The translations under genes were made by a program, and so were the position numbers. The notes under the pieces are model-generated. The model was given only the letters and a program-made list of their open reading frames with translations. It did not search any database and had not been told where the DNA came from. From Prochlorococcus marinus str. AS9601 (GTDB lineage Bacteria > Cyanobacteriota > Cyanobacteriia > PCC-6307 > Cyanobiaceae), in assembly GCF_000015645.1 (NCBI RefSeq), contig NC_008816.1:930001-994000 (forward strand): a DNA stretch of 64,000 nt, given 5' to 3'. Below, one piece after another: positions 16,260-23,174 of this stretch; positions within the stretch are counted from its first letter, which is position 1, and the number at the start of each line of letters is the position of its first letter.

Positions 16260-17030
16260 ATGAAAGAAATTGGAGAGATAAAGTCAAATATATATAAAAT
16301 AGCTGCTGTTACAGATAGAGGGCAAAGATTAAATAAATTAATTTCTCCTATGTATGAGGAAAAAGCTAATGAAATGGATGAATTGATTGATGCTCTTAAA
16401 GACTTTAGTTTTGAAATATCAGAAAAATTATTGTCTGGAGAGTGGGAATTAATTTTTTCTAATGTTGAATTATTTCGAAGTTCTCCTTTCTTCCTTGCTA
16501 TTGAAAAGGCATTAAATGATGAATTTAAAAGTAATCTTTTTTTTAAATTACATCAATTGCAAGTAGGATCCTTTGGCATATCAACTATTGGGAGAATTGC
16601 TCAAAAGATTGATTTTGAAAAAAAAGAATTTATATCTACTTTTGACACTACAATATTTGGGCTTACAACTATTCCTATCTTAGGTTGGTTCAAACTATTG
16701 CCTACTTTTGGTGGAAGAGTAATAACCCTAGCAAGTGATTTAGTTTTAAGAAATAATTTTCTTGATATGAAACTACAAAAGACAAAAGTTTCCAAAGTTG
16801 ATGGACTTAATAAGATTCCATTATTTAGTGAATTACTTATGGATAGATGGTATCCAGTTAAAGAGGTATGGAATAAGTTACCTTGGAATAAAGAATCGCC
16901 AAATTGCCAGGTTTCAATAGTATATTTAGACGATGAAATGAGAATTGTGCAGGATATGTATGGGTCTATTTTTATTTATATAAGACCTTCAATTTCCTTG
17001 TTGAATTCAAATTCAATCTCTAATGATTAA
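16260..17030 (+). CDS. PAP/fibrillin-family protein (long form)
   Basis: 256 residues. The N-terminal helix bundle (IYKIAAVTDRGQRLNKL) and the LLSGEWELIFSNVELFRSSP block are typical of the PAP/fibrillin family. FDTTIFGLTTIP and a C-terminal YLDDEMRIVQDMYGSIFIYI strand pair complete the lipocalin-like barrel. Presumed to bind hydrophobic pigments, quinones or lipids at the thylakoid, by analogy with plastid fibrillins. Longer than the copy at 13276 by an N-terminal segment. Confidence 0.82.
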   Translation: MKEIGEIKSNIYKIAAVTDRGQRLNKLISPMYEEKANEMDELIDALKDFSFEISEKLLSGEWELIFSNVELFRSSPFFLAIEKALNDEFKSNLFFKLHQLQVGSFGISTIGRIAQKIDFEKKEFISTFDTTIFGLTTIPILGWFKLLPTFGGRVITLASDLVLRNNFLDMKLQKTKVSKVDGLNKIPLFSELLMDRWYPVKEVWNKLPWNKESPNCQVSIVYLDDEMRIVQDMYGSIFIYIRPSISLLNSNSISND

Positions 17031-17123
17031 TTAAAACACTGAATAATAATTTTGTTATTTATAGAGAAAACCATTAAAAATTTATTTTAAAGATTAATTA
17101 ATAAAAACTTCTCACATCTTAAA

Positions 17124-17151
17124 TATAAATAGGTTATGTTCATAATGAACA
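17124..17151 (+). promoter_or_regulatory. Possible -10 box and 15-bp palindrome before TM2 gene
   Basis: A TATAAAT at 17124-17130 looks like an extended -10. Seven bases on, TGTTCATAATGAACA (17137-17151) is a perfect 7-bp inverted repeat around one base, at the expected transcription start and ten bases before ATG 17162. It could be an operator or a short 5' UTR hairpin followed by T-rich sequence. No regulator can be named. Confidence 0.4.
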
Positions 17152-17161
17152 TTTTTTTATT

Positions 17162-17476
17162 ATGCTTAGAAATCAAGAAAAAAATTCTGTTGTTAGAGGA
17201 ATATTCCTAATAGGAGGTTGGGGCTTAGGTCTAGACAGATTCTACGAAGGTGATAAAAAAGGTGGCTTTTTATCAATCATTGGTTGGAGTATCACATTTT
17301 TTAGCTTTATCTTTCTTAAATGTTCAGGTTATGAATATGTTGAGGGTGTGAAAAATTATTCAGATTATTCCCCTAACCCTTTAATAGTATTACCTTTACT
17401 GGCAGGAGCATATGGTGGCTTTCTAATAATTAAGAAGGCATTTAGATTAGCTAAACAATTTGAGAATGCTGAATAA
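17162..17476 (+). CDS. TM2-domain-like membrane protein
   Basis: 104 residues. The first helix region GIFLIGGWGLGLDRFYEGDK resembles the TM2 domain with its G-x-x-x-D-R-F-Y turn, followed by GGFLSIIGWSITFFSFIFL. A third hydrophobic stretch is LIVLPLLAGAYGGFLII. TM2 proteins are widespread small membrane proteins of mostly unknown role. The loop between helices 2 and 3 is longer than usual for the family. Confidence 0.65.
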   Translation: MLRNQEKNSVVRGIFLIGGWGLGLDRFYEGDKKGGFLSIIGWSITFFSFIFLKCSGYEYVEGVKNYSDYSPNPLIVLPLLAGAYGGFLIIKKAFRLAKQFENAE

Positions 17477-17494
17477 TACTACCAGCAGTTAAAT

Positions 17495-17656
17495 TCAAGA
17501 TAATAATCCAGATCCTTTCAAATAAAATTTAAATAAAAGTATCACTAAAAGGTTTACTATTGCTAAGGCTACTAAACCATTTCTGTTTTTTACATCTAAT
17601 TTCTTGACTAAATTAGAAAGATAAACTACTGGATTTTCTGGCTCTTTATTATCCAA
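17495..17656 (-). CDS. 53-aa tail-anchored membrane peptide
   Basis: TTG start at 17656, TGA at 17495-17497. No ATG is available in frame before the upstream stop. Sequence: a polar head (DNKEPENPVVYLSNLVKKLD), then one helix (GLVALAIVNLLVILLFKFYL). Head-plus-tail-anchor design suggests cytoplasmic N-terminus. Function unknown. Confidence 0.55.
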   Translation of the reverse strand: MDNKEPENPVVYLSNLVKKLDVKNRNGLVALAIVNLLVILLFKFYLKGSGLLS

Positions 17657-17753
17657 ATTTTGTTTTAAATATTAATTTGACAAGAAAATATCACAGTTTC
17701 ATTTGAAGAATCAAAATTGTAAAGATGAATTTCCAAAAAGAAATAAATAATTT

Positions 17754-18128
17754 TTAACCCATAATTCCTGCATTTCTTAAAAACGCTTTACCCATATTGC
17801 CAATTACAAAAAATAGAGACAGATTAATTAAAAGGACTATTAATAATGCCAACATTTTATAGTTTGGATTAGTTGAAATTCCATCAAATCCATTATTAAG
17901 AAATCTTTTAAAAAGTGACTTGTCAATTTTTGGTTTTTGTTGCCCAGAATCAAGTTTTACTTTTTCTTCTGAAGAATCTTGATTACTTGCTTTCTCTAGA
18001 AATTCTGTAAATGCCTTTACATTTTCTTCTTTTTTATTCCCCTCATTAAGATCTTTATTGTCTTCATTCAAATTGGGGGACGATTCGATTGAATTATTTT
18101 CCTCAGGATTAAGTTTTGAATCTTCCAA
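17754..18128 (-). CDS. Acidic-headed membrane protein
   Basis: 124 residues starting with TTG at 18128. About 80 residues of acidic, low-complexity head rich in Asn, Glu and Ser lead to one C-terminal helix (KMLALLIVLLINLSLFFVI) and a short basic end. A TATACT -10 box at 18149-18154 on this strand gives a 5' UTR of only some 14 bases. Family not recognised. Confidence 0.6.
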   Translation of the reverse strand: MEDSKLNPEENNSIESSPNLNEDNKDLNEGNKKEENVKAFTEFLEKASNQDSSEEKVKLDSGQQKPKIDKSLFKRFLNNGFDGISTNPNYKMLALLIVLLINLSLFFVIGNMGKAFLRNAGIMG

Positions 18129-18148
18129 ATTAATAGTAAATGCTAGGA

Positions 18149-18154
18149 GTATAT
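18149..18154 (-). promoter_or_regulatory. -10 box (TATACT) of the 17754-18128 gene
   Basis: On the minus strand the sequence reads TAATATACTCC, giving TATACT at 18154-18149 with a likely start point near 18142, 14 bases before the TTG start. It lies immediately after the minus-strand terminator at 18163-18197, so the gene appears to have its own promoter. Confidence 0.45.
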
Positions 18155-18162
18155 TACACCAT

Positions 18163-18197
18163 AAAAAAAACCCACTCGATCAATTGAAGAGAGGGTT
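18163..18197 (-). terminator. Minus-strand rho-independent terminator
   Basis: A hairpin pairs 18169-18177 with 18189-18197 (eight of nine pairs; arms read AACCCTCTC and GAGTGGGTT on the minus strand). It is followed on that strand by eight T residues. No minus-strand protein gene lies upstream within 1.5 kb, so it should end an uncharacterised short transcript or act as a leader attenuator. Confidence 0.6.
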
Positions 18198-18307
18198 AGC
18201 TAAGGTTAAAGTTCTTATCTTGATAATAATTTATTTTAATTAAATTTGCGGTTGTAGCATAATGAAGTTTTAATTTAGATTATATTCAAGGTGATTTTTT
18301 CGTACAT

Positions 18308-18514
18308 ATGTTAGATGCAAATACTAAAAAAGCATGTAAAGATGATCCCTCAATAAGAGAAATTAAAATTAGAAATATAGAACATGCTATTGAACAAGCA
18401 GAATTGATAATAAAAGAATCAAAAATGAGCCAAGAAGAATTAATCTTTTTAAAAAGAAAAATATCGGACTCAAGACAGGATTTAGAGATACTTTATTTAA
18501 TGAAAATTCAATGA
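18308..18514 (+). CDS. Small helical soluble protein
   Basis: 68 residues, ATG start. Charged and helical throughout (IEHAIEQAELIIKESKMSQE, then ELIFLKRKISDSRQDLEILY), consistent with a helical hairpin or coiled coil. No signal or membrane segment. Function unknown. Confidence 0.6.
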   Translation: MLDANTKKACKDDPSIREIKIRNIEHAIEQAELIIKESKMSQEELIFLKRKISDSRQDLEILYLMKIQ

Positions 18515-18629
18515 ATATAAATTTGTTAATCTTTAAAAGGATTGAATTTATACAAAGAAAATTAATTTGTATATTTGAAGACTTATAAAGTTTAAAGGGA
18601 ATGTAATTATTTGTATGAAGGTTCTAGTT

Positions 18630-18731
18630 ATGTCTAAAAATAATCTATATATACCTTTAAAGGTTGTTCCATACATCTTCATTTCAATTACTGCCATAGC
18701 AATAACAGCAGCTACATATGTAATTACTTAG
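18630..18731 (+). CDS. 33-aa membrane peptide
   Basis: ATG at 18630 (alternative ATG at 18615, 38 aa) to TAG at 18729-18731. A short polar head SKNNLYIPLK is followed by one helix (VVPYIFISITAIAITAATYV). The size is that of photosystem accessory peptides, but I recognise no family. Confidence 0.5.
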   Translation: MSKNNLYIPLKVVPYIFISITAIAITAATYVIT

Positions 18732-18795
18732 TTCTATAAGCTATGTAAAGTTTTTAGATATTAAGTAAATTAAAATATTTGTAATAACTAATTGT

Positions 18796-19038
18796 ATGAA
18801 TAAATTCAAAATAGCAATTTTTACAATATCAATAATCATATTTTCCCTAATTGGGATTAAAAAATTAATTTATATAAATCAAGTTAAAGATATAAAAAAT
18901 AAAGAAGAATCATTCTTAAACGAATCTGTACGTGTTTTAAATGAATGTTTCGATCTAGAAAATAAAAATAAAAGAACTCTTAATAAATCAATTGAATTAA
19001 TTGAGTATTGCTTAGAGGAATATGGATATAAAAACTGA
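18796..19038 (+). CDS. Small N-anchored membrane protein
   Basis: 80 residues: an N-terminal helix (FKIAIFTISIIIFSLIGI) then a charged helical domain with two cysteines (NECFDL, EYCLEE). It is probably anchored with the C-terminal part on the outer face, where the two cysteines could pair. Family unknown. Confidence 0.6.
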   Translation: MNKFKIAIFTISIIIFSLIGIKKLIYINQVKDIKNKEESFLNESVRVLNECFDLENKNKRTLNKSIELIEYCLEEYGYKN

Positions 19039-19164
19039 TTTCAAAACTTGAATGATGAATTTCCTTAATACTCCACTAATATGCAAATAAAAATTCTCAT
19101 CAATAATCTTGTTATGTTCCATAATTTTTTATTAATAATATTTTCCTAATTTAATTTTTCTAAA

Positions 19165-19584
19165 ATGACTAAAGTTAAATGTTCTTATTTAGGAAATTTA
19201 AATTGTGAGGCTATTCATCTACAATCTGGAAGTCTTATTAGAACTGATGCACCTTTAGATCACTGCGGTAAGGGTGAAAGTTTTTCCCCAACTGATTTAT
19301 TAGCGACATCTCTAGGTACTTGCCTGCTAACCATTATGGCAATCAAAGCTAAATCGAAAGGATTTGATTTGAAAGGTATATATTTAAATATTGAAAAAGT
19401 AATGACACAACATAGCGAGAGGAAGATAAAAGAACTAATAATAGATATTTTTATACCAGAGAACACTTCTAATGAAACTATTGATTTTTTGAAAAAAGCT
19501 TCCAAAGAATGTCCAGTTACAAGAAATTTATCTCAAGAAATAGATATTAAAATTAGTTGGCATAATGATAAATCTCTAACATAG
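19165..19584 (+). CDS. OsmC/Ohr-family peroxiredoxin-like protein
   Basis: 139 residues with the OsmC fold and both catalytic cysteines: Cys53 in SLGTCLLTIM and Cys116 in ECPVTRNL. FSPTDLLATSLG is the usual helix entry. The family reduces organic or inorganic peroxides with a dithiol; this one is closer to OsmC/YhfA than to Ohr, judged by the CPVT motif. Cytoplasmic. ATG start after a 126-base spacer. Confidence 0.88.
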   Translation: MTKVKCSYLGNLNCEAIHLQSGSLIRTDAPLDHCGKGESFSPTDLLATSLGTCLLTIMAIKAKSKGFDLKGIYLNIEKVMTQHSERKIKELIIDIFIPENTSNETIDFLKKASKECPVTRNLSQEIDIKISWHNDKSLT

Positions 19585-19601
19585 TAATTACAAAAAATAT
19601 A

Positions 19602-19712
19602 ATGAAATACTTTATTGGAATAGTCCTTCTTTTATTTGGAATATGCATAATGACTGACTTGGCATTAAAGACTAGGTATACAAGAAAAAGACTTTCAAAA
19701 AGGAAAAAATAA
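19602..19712 (+). CDS. 36-aa membrane peptide
   Basis: ATG at 19602 to TAA at 19710-19712, 17 bases after the OsmC gene, so possibly cotranscribed. One helix (FIGIVLLLFGICIMTDLAL) is followed by a strongly basic tail (TRYTRKRLSKRKK), which predicts a cytoplasmic C-terminus. Family unknown. Confidence 0.55.
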   Translation: MKYFIGIVLLLFGICIMTDLALKTRYTRKRLSKRKK

Positions 19713-19781
19713 ATCTTATAAATTTTAATGATTAAGCAAATAGATTTATTTTTGTACTGACAATAAAGACTTATTTTAGTT

Positions 19782-20066
19782 TTATTTTTTCACTATTTTT
19801 TGATCAATCAAACTAATCAAAGGGATCATGAAATTTACATTTATTCCAACAGTGCACCATGTATAAGTAATAAGAAAAAATATTTTTATAACTATATTAG
19901 GGGGTAAGGTGAAAAATATTTTGAAAAACCCTCCAATGAATAATACCAATATTCCAATTTGAAAAAGACCTTTGATTATCCATTTAAGTCCATATTTTTT
20001 AATGTTTATAAAAAACCAGAAAAAAACAAAACTAGATAAAAATAAATATATAAAATTTATGATCAT
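19782..20066 (-). CDS. Three-helix membrane protein
   Basis: 94 residues with three hydrophobic segments (IYLFLSSFVFFWFF, GLFQIGILVLFIGGFFKIFF, and KIFFLITYTWCTVGINVNF). Mostly membrane-embedded. Next gene on this strand begins 138 bases further downstream of the 20205 gene, no operon partner. Family not recognised. Confidence 0.6.
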   Translation of the reverse strand: MIINFIYLFLSSFVFFWFFINIKKYGLKWIIKGLFQIGILVLFIGGFFKIFFTLPPNIVIKIFFLITYTWCTVGINVNFMIPLISLIDQKIVKK

Positions 20067-20204
20067 CTTTTCAAAGAAAATCTAATAAATTTGCCATTAT
20101 CAAGGCATGATGACAATTATCACTTTTTTATCTGCTAATTTTTTTTAAAAATGGAAAAGTTATACAAAAAACAATAAAAATAAATTATTTTTTTACTTTT
20201 TATC

Positions 20205-20588
20205 TTAAAACATTTTAGATTTTAGTAAATCAACTCTTTTTTGATTCACTCCCAAATCACTTTCTCCAACTCTTGATTCTGATCTTATTGATAAGATGTT
20301 TGATTCAGGTAGAAAGGATACTTCTAAGTCGTCTACATACTTCATCCATTTACTGGTTGACTCAGCATGAAGATAATCGCCATCTATTTCTACAATCTCA
20401 GTTCTTGGAGTGTTTTCGATAAATGTTTTAATCTCTTCAAAAGGTTTCTCAATATTGTTAACCTCCCATTCTTCTCGTACACAATGAGCGATCTCTACAC
20501 AAGGTTTTAGTTCTACATGTGAGGCAAATGATGAAGAAGGGAATAAAAAGCTTGAACAAATTAAAATTGCTAAAAAAAGTATTTTCAT
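20205..20588 (-). CDS. DUF1499 exported protein
   Basis: 127 residues with a signal peptide (cleavage after SFA near residue 22). The body matches DUF1499: CVEIAHCVREEW at the start, then HAESTSKWMKYVDDLEVSF and ILSIRSESRVGESDLGVN. The conserved RSxSRxGxxDxGxN motif is intact. The family is widespread in photosynthetic organisms and its function is unknown. The mature protein is probably periplasmic or lumenal. Confidence 0.85.
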   Translation of the reverse strand: MKILFLAILICSSFLFPSSSFASHVELKPCVEIAHCVREEWEVNNIEKPFEEIKTFIENTPRTEIVEIDGDYLHAESTSKWMKYVDDLEVSFLPESNILSIRSESRVGESDLGVNQKRVDLLKSKMF

Positions 20589-20723
20589 TAACAGAAGTAT
20601 TTAACGAACCATAATCTAACGAATTAAATTACTAATTTGTAATGACATATCTAATTATTTTGGAAGAAAGCATATATGTTTTTATATTCAGAATTTAATA
20701 TGTATTGCTAAAAATCCCAAAAA

Positions 20724-20813
20724 AAAAGACCCCTCAGAGAGAGATCTTTTAAAATTGATTTATATCAAGTGTTTCCTTGTTTCCACTGAAATAAATCAAT
20801 TCCTCCTACACAC
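20724..20813 (-). ncRNA. yfr2: Yfr2-type small RNA
   Basis: On the minus strand, a perfect 10-bp stem (20791-20800 with 20754-20763) encloses a smaller stem and a loop with the duplicated motif GGAAACAAGGAAACA (20770-20784). A terminator hairpin (about 20724-20750) and nine T residues follow. This is the layout of the cyanobacterial Yfr2 family, whose loop shows repeated GGAAACA. The 5' end is placed near 20813 by inference. Which of the Yfr2-5 copies it is cannot be told. The neighbouring region 20589-21079 has no protein gene. Confidence 0.82.
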
Positions 20814-20891
20814 AAACTTAATATCACACTTATTTCCAAAATATGTAATACCTAATAGACCTCTATCTTAACTGTCACATCACAAAAAATA

Positions 20892-20990
20892 CAAAAAGTA
20901 CTCAAACATTGCGGTCGAGTACTTTTAAAGTTATCAGAAATAAGTGTGTGAGGAGTTTCTGATGTATTTAATTTACTCCGTAGGTAATTT
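20892..20990 (-). ncRNA. Candidate Yfr1-motif RNA, hairpin form
   Basis: On the minus strand a perfect 8-bp stem (20933-20940 with 20956-20963) presents a 15-base loop. The 13-base Yfr1 core ACTCCTCACACAC (20956-20944) lies in it, with one base inside the stem. A perfect 10-bp terminator stem follows (20917-20926 with 20894-20903) with a T-rich tail. A TATACT -10 box at about 20998-21003 would start the RNA near 20990. Unlike canonical Yfr1, where this motif is single-stranded between two hairpins, here it is displayed in a loop. Strand is inferred from the better T tract. Confidence 0.65.
20894..20926 (-). terminator. Terminator of the Yfr1-motif RNA
   Basis: Perfect 10-bp inverted repeat AAAAGTACTC/GAGTACTTTT around a 13-base loop, followed on the minus strand by TTTTTGTATTTTTT. 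The plus-strand side has only four T residues. Confidence 0.75.
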
Positions 20991-21079
20991 AAAAGGCTAC
21001 AGTATAAATTACTAATTATTTAAATCATTCAGAAAAATTGGGCGTTTATGAAAAAAATAATCAAAAACACAAAAAAATC

Positions 21080-21214
21080 ATGAAAAGCATTTACAAAAAA
21101 ATCATTTTTCTTATTTCGGCAATTGCTCTTTTTTCAGTAATAGTCGGTATTGTCAAATATTCGCTTACTTATATTGAAAATAATCCCGAAAAATACTTAC
21201 CTACACAAAAGTAA
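21080..21214 (+). CDS. 44-aa membrane peptide
   Basis: ATG at 21080 to TAA at 21212-21214. A basic head (MKSIYKKI), a helix (IFLISAIALFSVIVGIVKYS) and a polar tail ending NPEKYLPTQK. An 11-codon frame at 21048 overlaps its start by ATGA and could couple translation, but I do not count it as a gene. Family unknown. Confidence 0.55.
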   Translation: MKSIYKKIIFLISAIALFSVIVGIVKYSLTYIENNPEKYLPTQK

Positions 21215-21290
21215 GACAAAATTAAGTATAAATTCACTTCAAAAAATCTATAAAATGTCTTAAATATGTGCTACACAGACAGCCTGAGTC

Positions 21291-21434
21291 ATGAAAATCA
21301 AAAATACTTCAGTTCTTAATCAGAATAATATTTATTTAAGTCAATTCAAAAATAAACATAAATATCAAATACTTGAGAATTACTGGAAGAAAAGAAAGAA
21401 AGAATGTGAAAAAAATCTTTCAAAATTTTGCTAA
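21291..21434 (+). CDS. 47-aa basic soluble peptide
   Basis: ATG at 21291 to TAA at 21432-21434. Very basic and helical in its second half (YQILENYWKKRKKECEKNLS, ending KFC), with two cysteines. It precedes the exported 82-aa protein by nine bases, so the two probably form one transcript. Nucleic-acid binding is possible from charge only. Confidence 0.6.
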   Translation: MKIKNTSVLNQNNIYLSQFKNKHKYQILENYWKKRKKECEKNLSKFC

Positions 21435-21443
21435 CCGATAAAT

Positions 21444-21692
21444 ATGAATTTTATTTTTTCTTTTTTATTAGCATCTGTAATGTGGGTACAAGTTCCACAA
21501 TGGGAAGCTGACTGGTCAAAATGTGCTGTAGATGTTCCCGATTCGTCATGTCACTGGTACGTAGCTGCTCCCGACAATACTTTTGGGGAAGGATTTAATT
21601 GGGAAAACGCTCCTTGGTTTGATGCTAATGGATTACAGGATGTAGCTAAGATTGAGAAAGAATCTGTAGTAGAAAAACTTCAGAATAACTAA
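21444..21692 (+). CDS. Small exported Trp-rich protein
   Basis: 82 residues. A short hydrophobic N-terminus (FIFSFLLASVMW) serves as signal or anchor. The remainder is Trp- and Asp-rich with two cysteines spaced for a disulfide (WSKCAVD, SSCHWYVA) and the block FNWENAPWFDANGLQDV. The pattern looks conserved and specific, but the family is not one I recognise. ATG start. Confidence 0.65.
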   Translation: MNFIFSFLLASVMWVQVPQWEADWSKCAVDVPDSSCHWYVAAPDNTFGEGFNWENAPWFDANGLQDVAKIEKESVVEKLQNN

Positions 21693-21775
21693 AGTTTCTA
21701 TTTCATCAATTAACTCTTAAAAGTATTTAAATCTAGTTGCTTAGTGGTTAACTTTTGATTAATAAAATAATTTTT

Positions 21776-21922
21776 ATGCGTTTCAAAGTAAGTCTCAAAA
21801 AAAATGGAAAGGAATTTGATGAAGTTGTTATAGCTAATAATAAAAAAGAAGCTATGGAACTAGCTTTAAAAAACAATCCAGAAGCTCAAGCATTAAACTC
21901 TGATTGGACATTTAAGATTTAA
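21776..21922 (+). CDS. 48-aa conserved peptide
   Basis: ATG at 21776 to TAA at 21920-21922. Reads as a small beta-beta-alpha-beta unit (MRFKVSLKKNGKEFDEVVIA, then NKKEAMELALKNNPEA and DWTFKI). It resembles short DNA-processing or stress peptides in layout only. The stop codon touches the znuB stop on the other strand (no spacer). Confidence 0.6.
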   Translation: MRFKVSLKKNGKEFDEVVIANNKKEAMELALKNNPEAQALNSDWTFKI

Positions 21923-22708
21923 TTATTTACGAAGTTTAGGAATCAAAAGAGATGCGACACAAATAACACTAATTGCAGGTCCAGGCGACAAATTAAAGAC
22001 TATAGATAGAATAAAGCCCAGAAGTGAGATACATAATCCAAAAAATGAAGACCTCATCATTGCAATTCTTAAACTATGAGCCTTATTAAGCCCTAACAGT
22101 GTTGGGGTAGAAAGAAGAGCAATAACAAGAATTACTCCCACTGCTGACATTGAACTAACAATTACTAATGCCGTTGTAAAACTCAAAGCAAGATTTAATA
22201 AAGAAACGTTTATACCACTCGCGGATGCTCCTTCTGGATCCATTCCCACATAAACAACCTTTTCATATCCAAAAGTTATTAAAAGTATAAATACTAAAAA
22301 AGCAATTATTGTTCTAAGTAAATCTCCAAAATTTGCTGTCAATAAATCGCCAAATAATACTGCCTCCAAATCGATCCTTATTCCAAGTAAAGGGATTATA
22401 AGGACTCCAAACCCAAGCATTCCGGCTAATATTGTGTTCATTATTGCTTCATAGTTTTCACTCTTTTTATTAGTTAAACTTTCCGCAATTACAGAACCTA
22501 AAAGACCACTGATAACCCCACCAATTGAAGGATGAATTCCAAGCGCTAAGGCTAAAGCAAGTCCTGGCAAAACGCAGTGAGAGATTAAATTTACTTGAAG
22601 TAATCTCCTATGTGTTATTAATACAGTTCCCATAGCTGGACATAGAATTCCTGAAAAAATAGTTATTATTAAGGGAACAAGCCACCAACTGCTATTAATA
22701 AAAGACAT
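21923..22708 (-). CDS. znuB: Zinc ABC transporter permease ZnuB
   Basis: A 261-residue ABC-3 family permease with about eight hydrophobic segments. It starts with a short cytoplasmic head then VPLIITIFSGILCPAMGTVL, and has the ABC-3 pattern HRRLLQVNLISHCVLPGLAL near residue 33 and SMSAVGVILVIALLSTP further on. It imports zinc with ZnuA and ZnuC in the inner membrane. znuC is on the same strand but separated by zur in the opposite orientation. ATG start. Confidence 0.9.
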   Translation of the reverse strand: MSFINSSWWLVPLIITIFSGILCPAMGTVLITHRRLLQVNLISHCVLPGLALALALGIHPSIGGVISGLLGSVIAESLTNKKSENYEAIMNTILAGMLGFGVLIIPLLGIRIDLEAVLFGDLLTANFGDLLRTIIAFLVFILLITFGYEKVVYVGMDPEGASASGINVSLLNLALSFTTALVIVSSMSAVGVILVIALLSTPTLLGLNKAHSLRIAMMRSSFFGLCISLLGFILSIVFNLSPGPAISVICVASLLIPKLRK

Positions 22709-22764
22709 TAATCTATTGATTCGGTATGATCAAAAATACGGGGAAAAAAAAGATTTCGGAAACA

Positions 22765-23160
22765 ATGGTAACTAAGCCTGACATTACCAAAAGACAAGAA
22801 CAACTTCTTGAAGAACTTAATAAATGTGAAGATGAACTGAGCGGTCAAGAGTTGCATAGACAATTGATTGAAAGCGGAAAAGCTATGGGACTGACAACTG
22901 TATACAGGAATCTTCAAGTTCTTATAAAGCATGGTTTAATACGTTCTAGACATCTCCCAACAGGAGAGGTTCTTTACACTCCCGTAGATAGAGACATTCA
23001 TCATTTGACATGTGTTCAATGTGGTGAGACTTCAAAAATGGAAGGGTGCCCTGTAAAAGATATTCATACACCCAAAACAAATCCAAAGAAATTCCAATTG
23101 TTGTTCCATACCCTGGAGTATTTCGGACTTTGCCAGAACTGCTATCAAGCACAAAGTTAA
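22765..23160 (+). CDS. zur: Fur-family zinc regulator (Zur)
   Basis: 131 residues from ATG 22765 (an earlier ATG at 22726 would give 144 aa and a 17-base gap to znuB). The winged helix contains TTVYRNLQVLIKHG, and the C-terminal domain has two CxxC pairs, CVQC and CQNC, that form the structural zinc site. HHLTC carries the metal-sensing histidines. Its position amid znuB, znuC and znuA argues for Zur rather than Fur or PerR. It lies antisense between znuC and znuB. Confidence 0.9.
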   Translation: MVTKPDITKRQEQLLEELNKCEDELSGQELHRQLIESGKAMGLTTVYRNLQVLIKHGLIRSRHLPTGEVLYTPVDRDIHHLTCVQCGETSKMEGCPVKDIHTPKTNPKKFQLLFHTLEYFGLCQNCYQAQS

Positions 23161-23174
23161 AACTAAATATTTTT

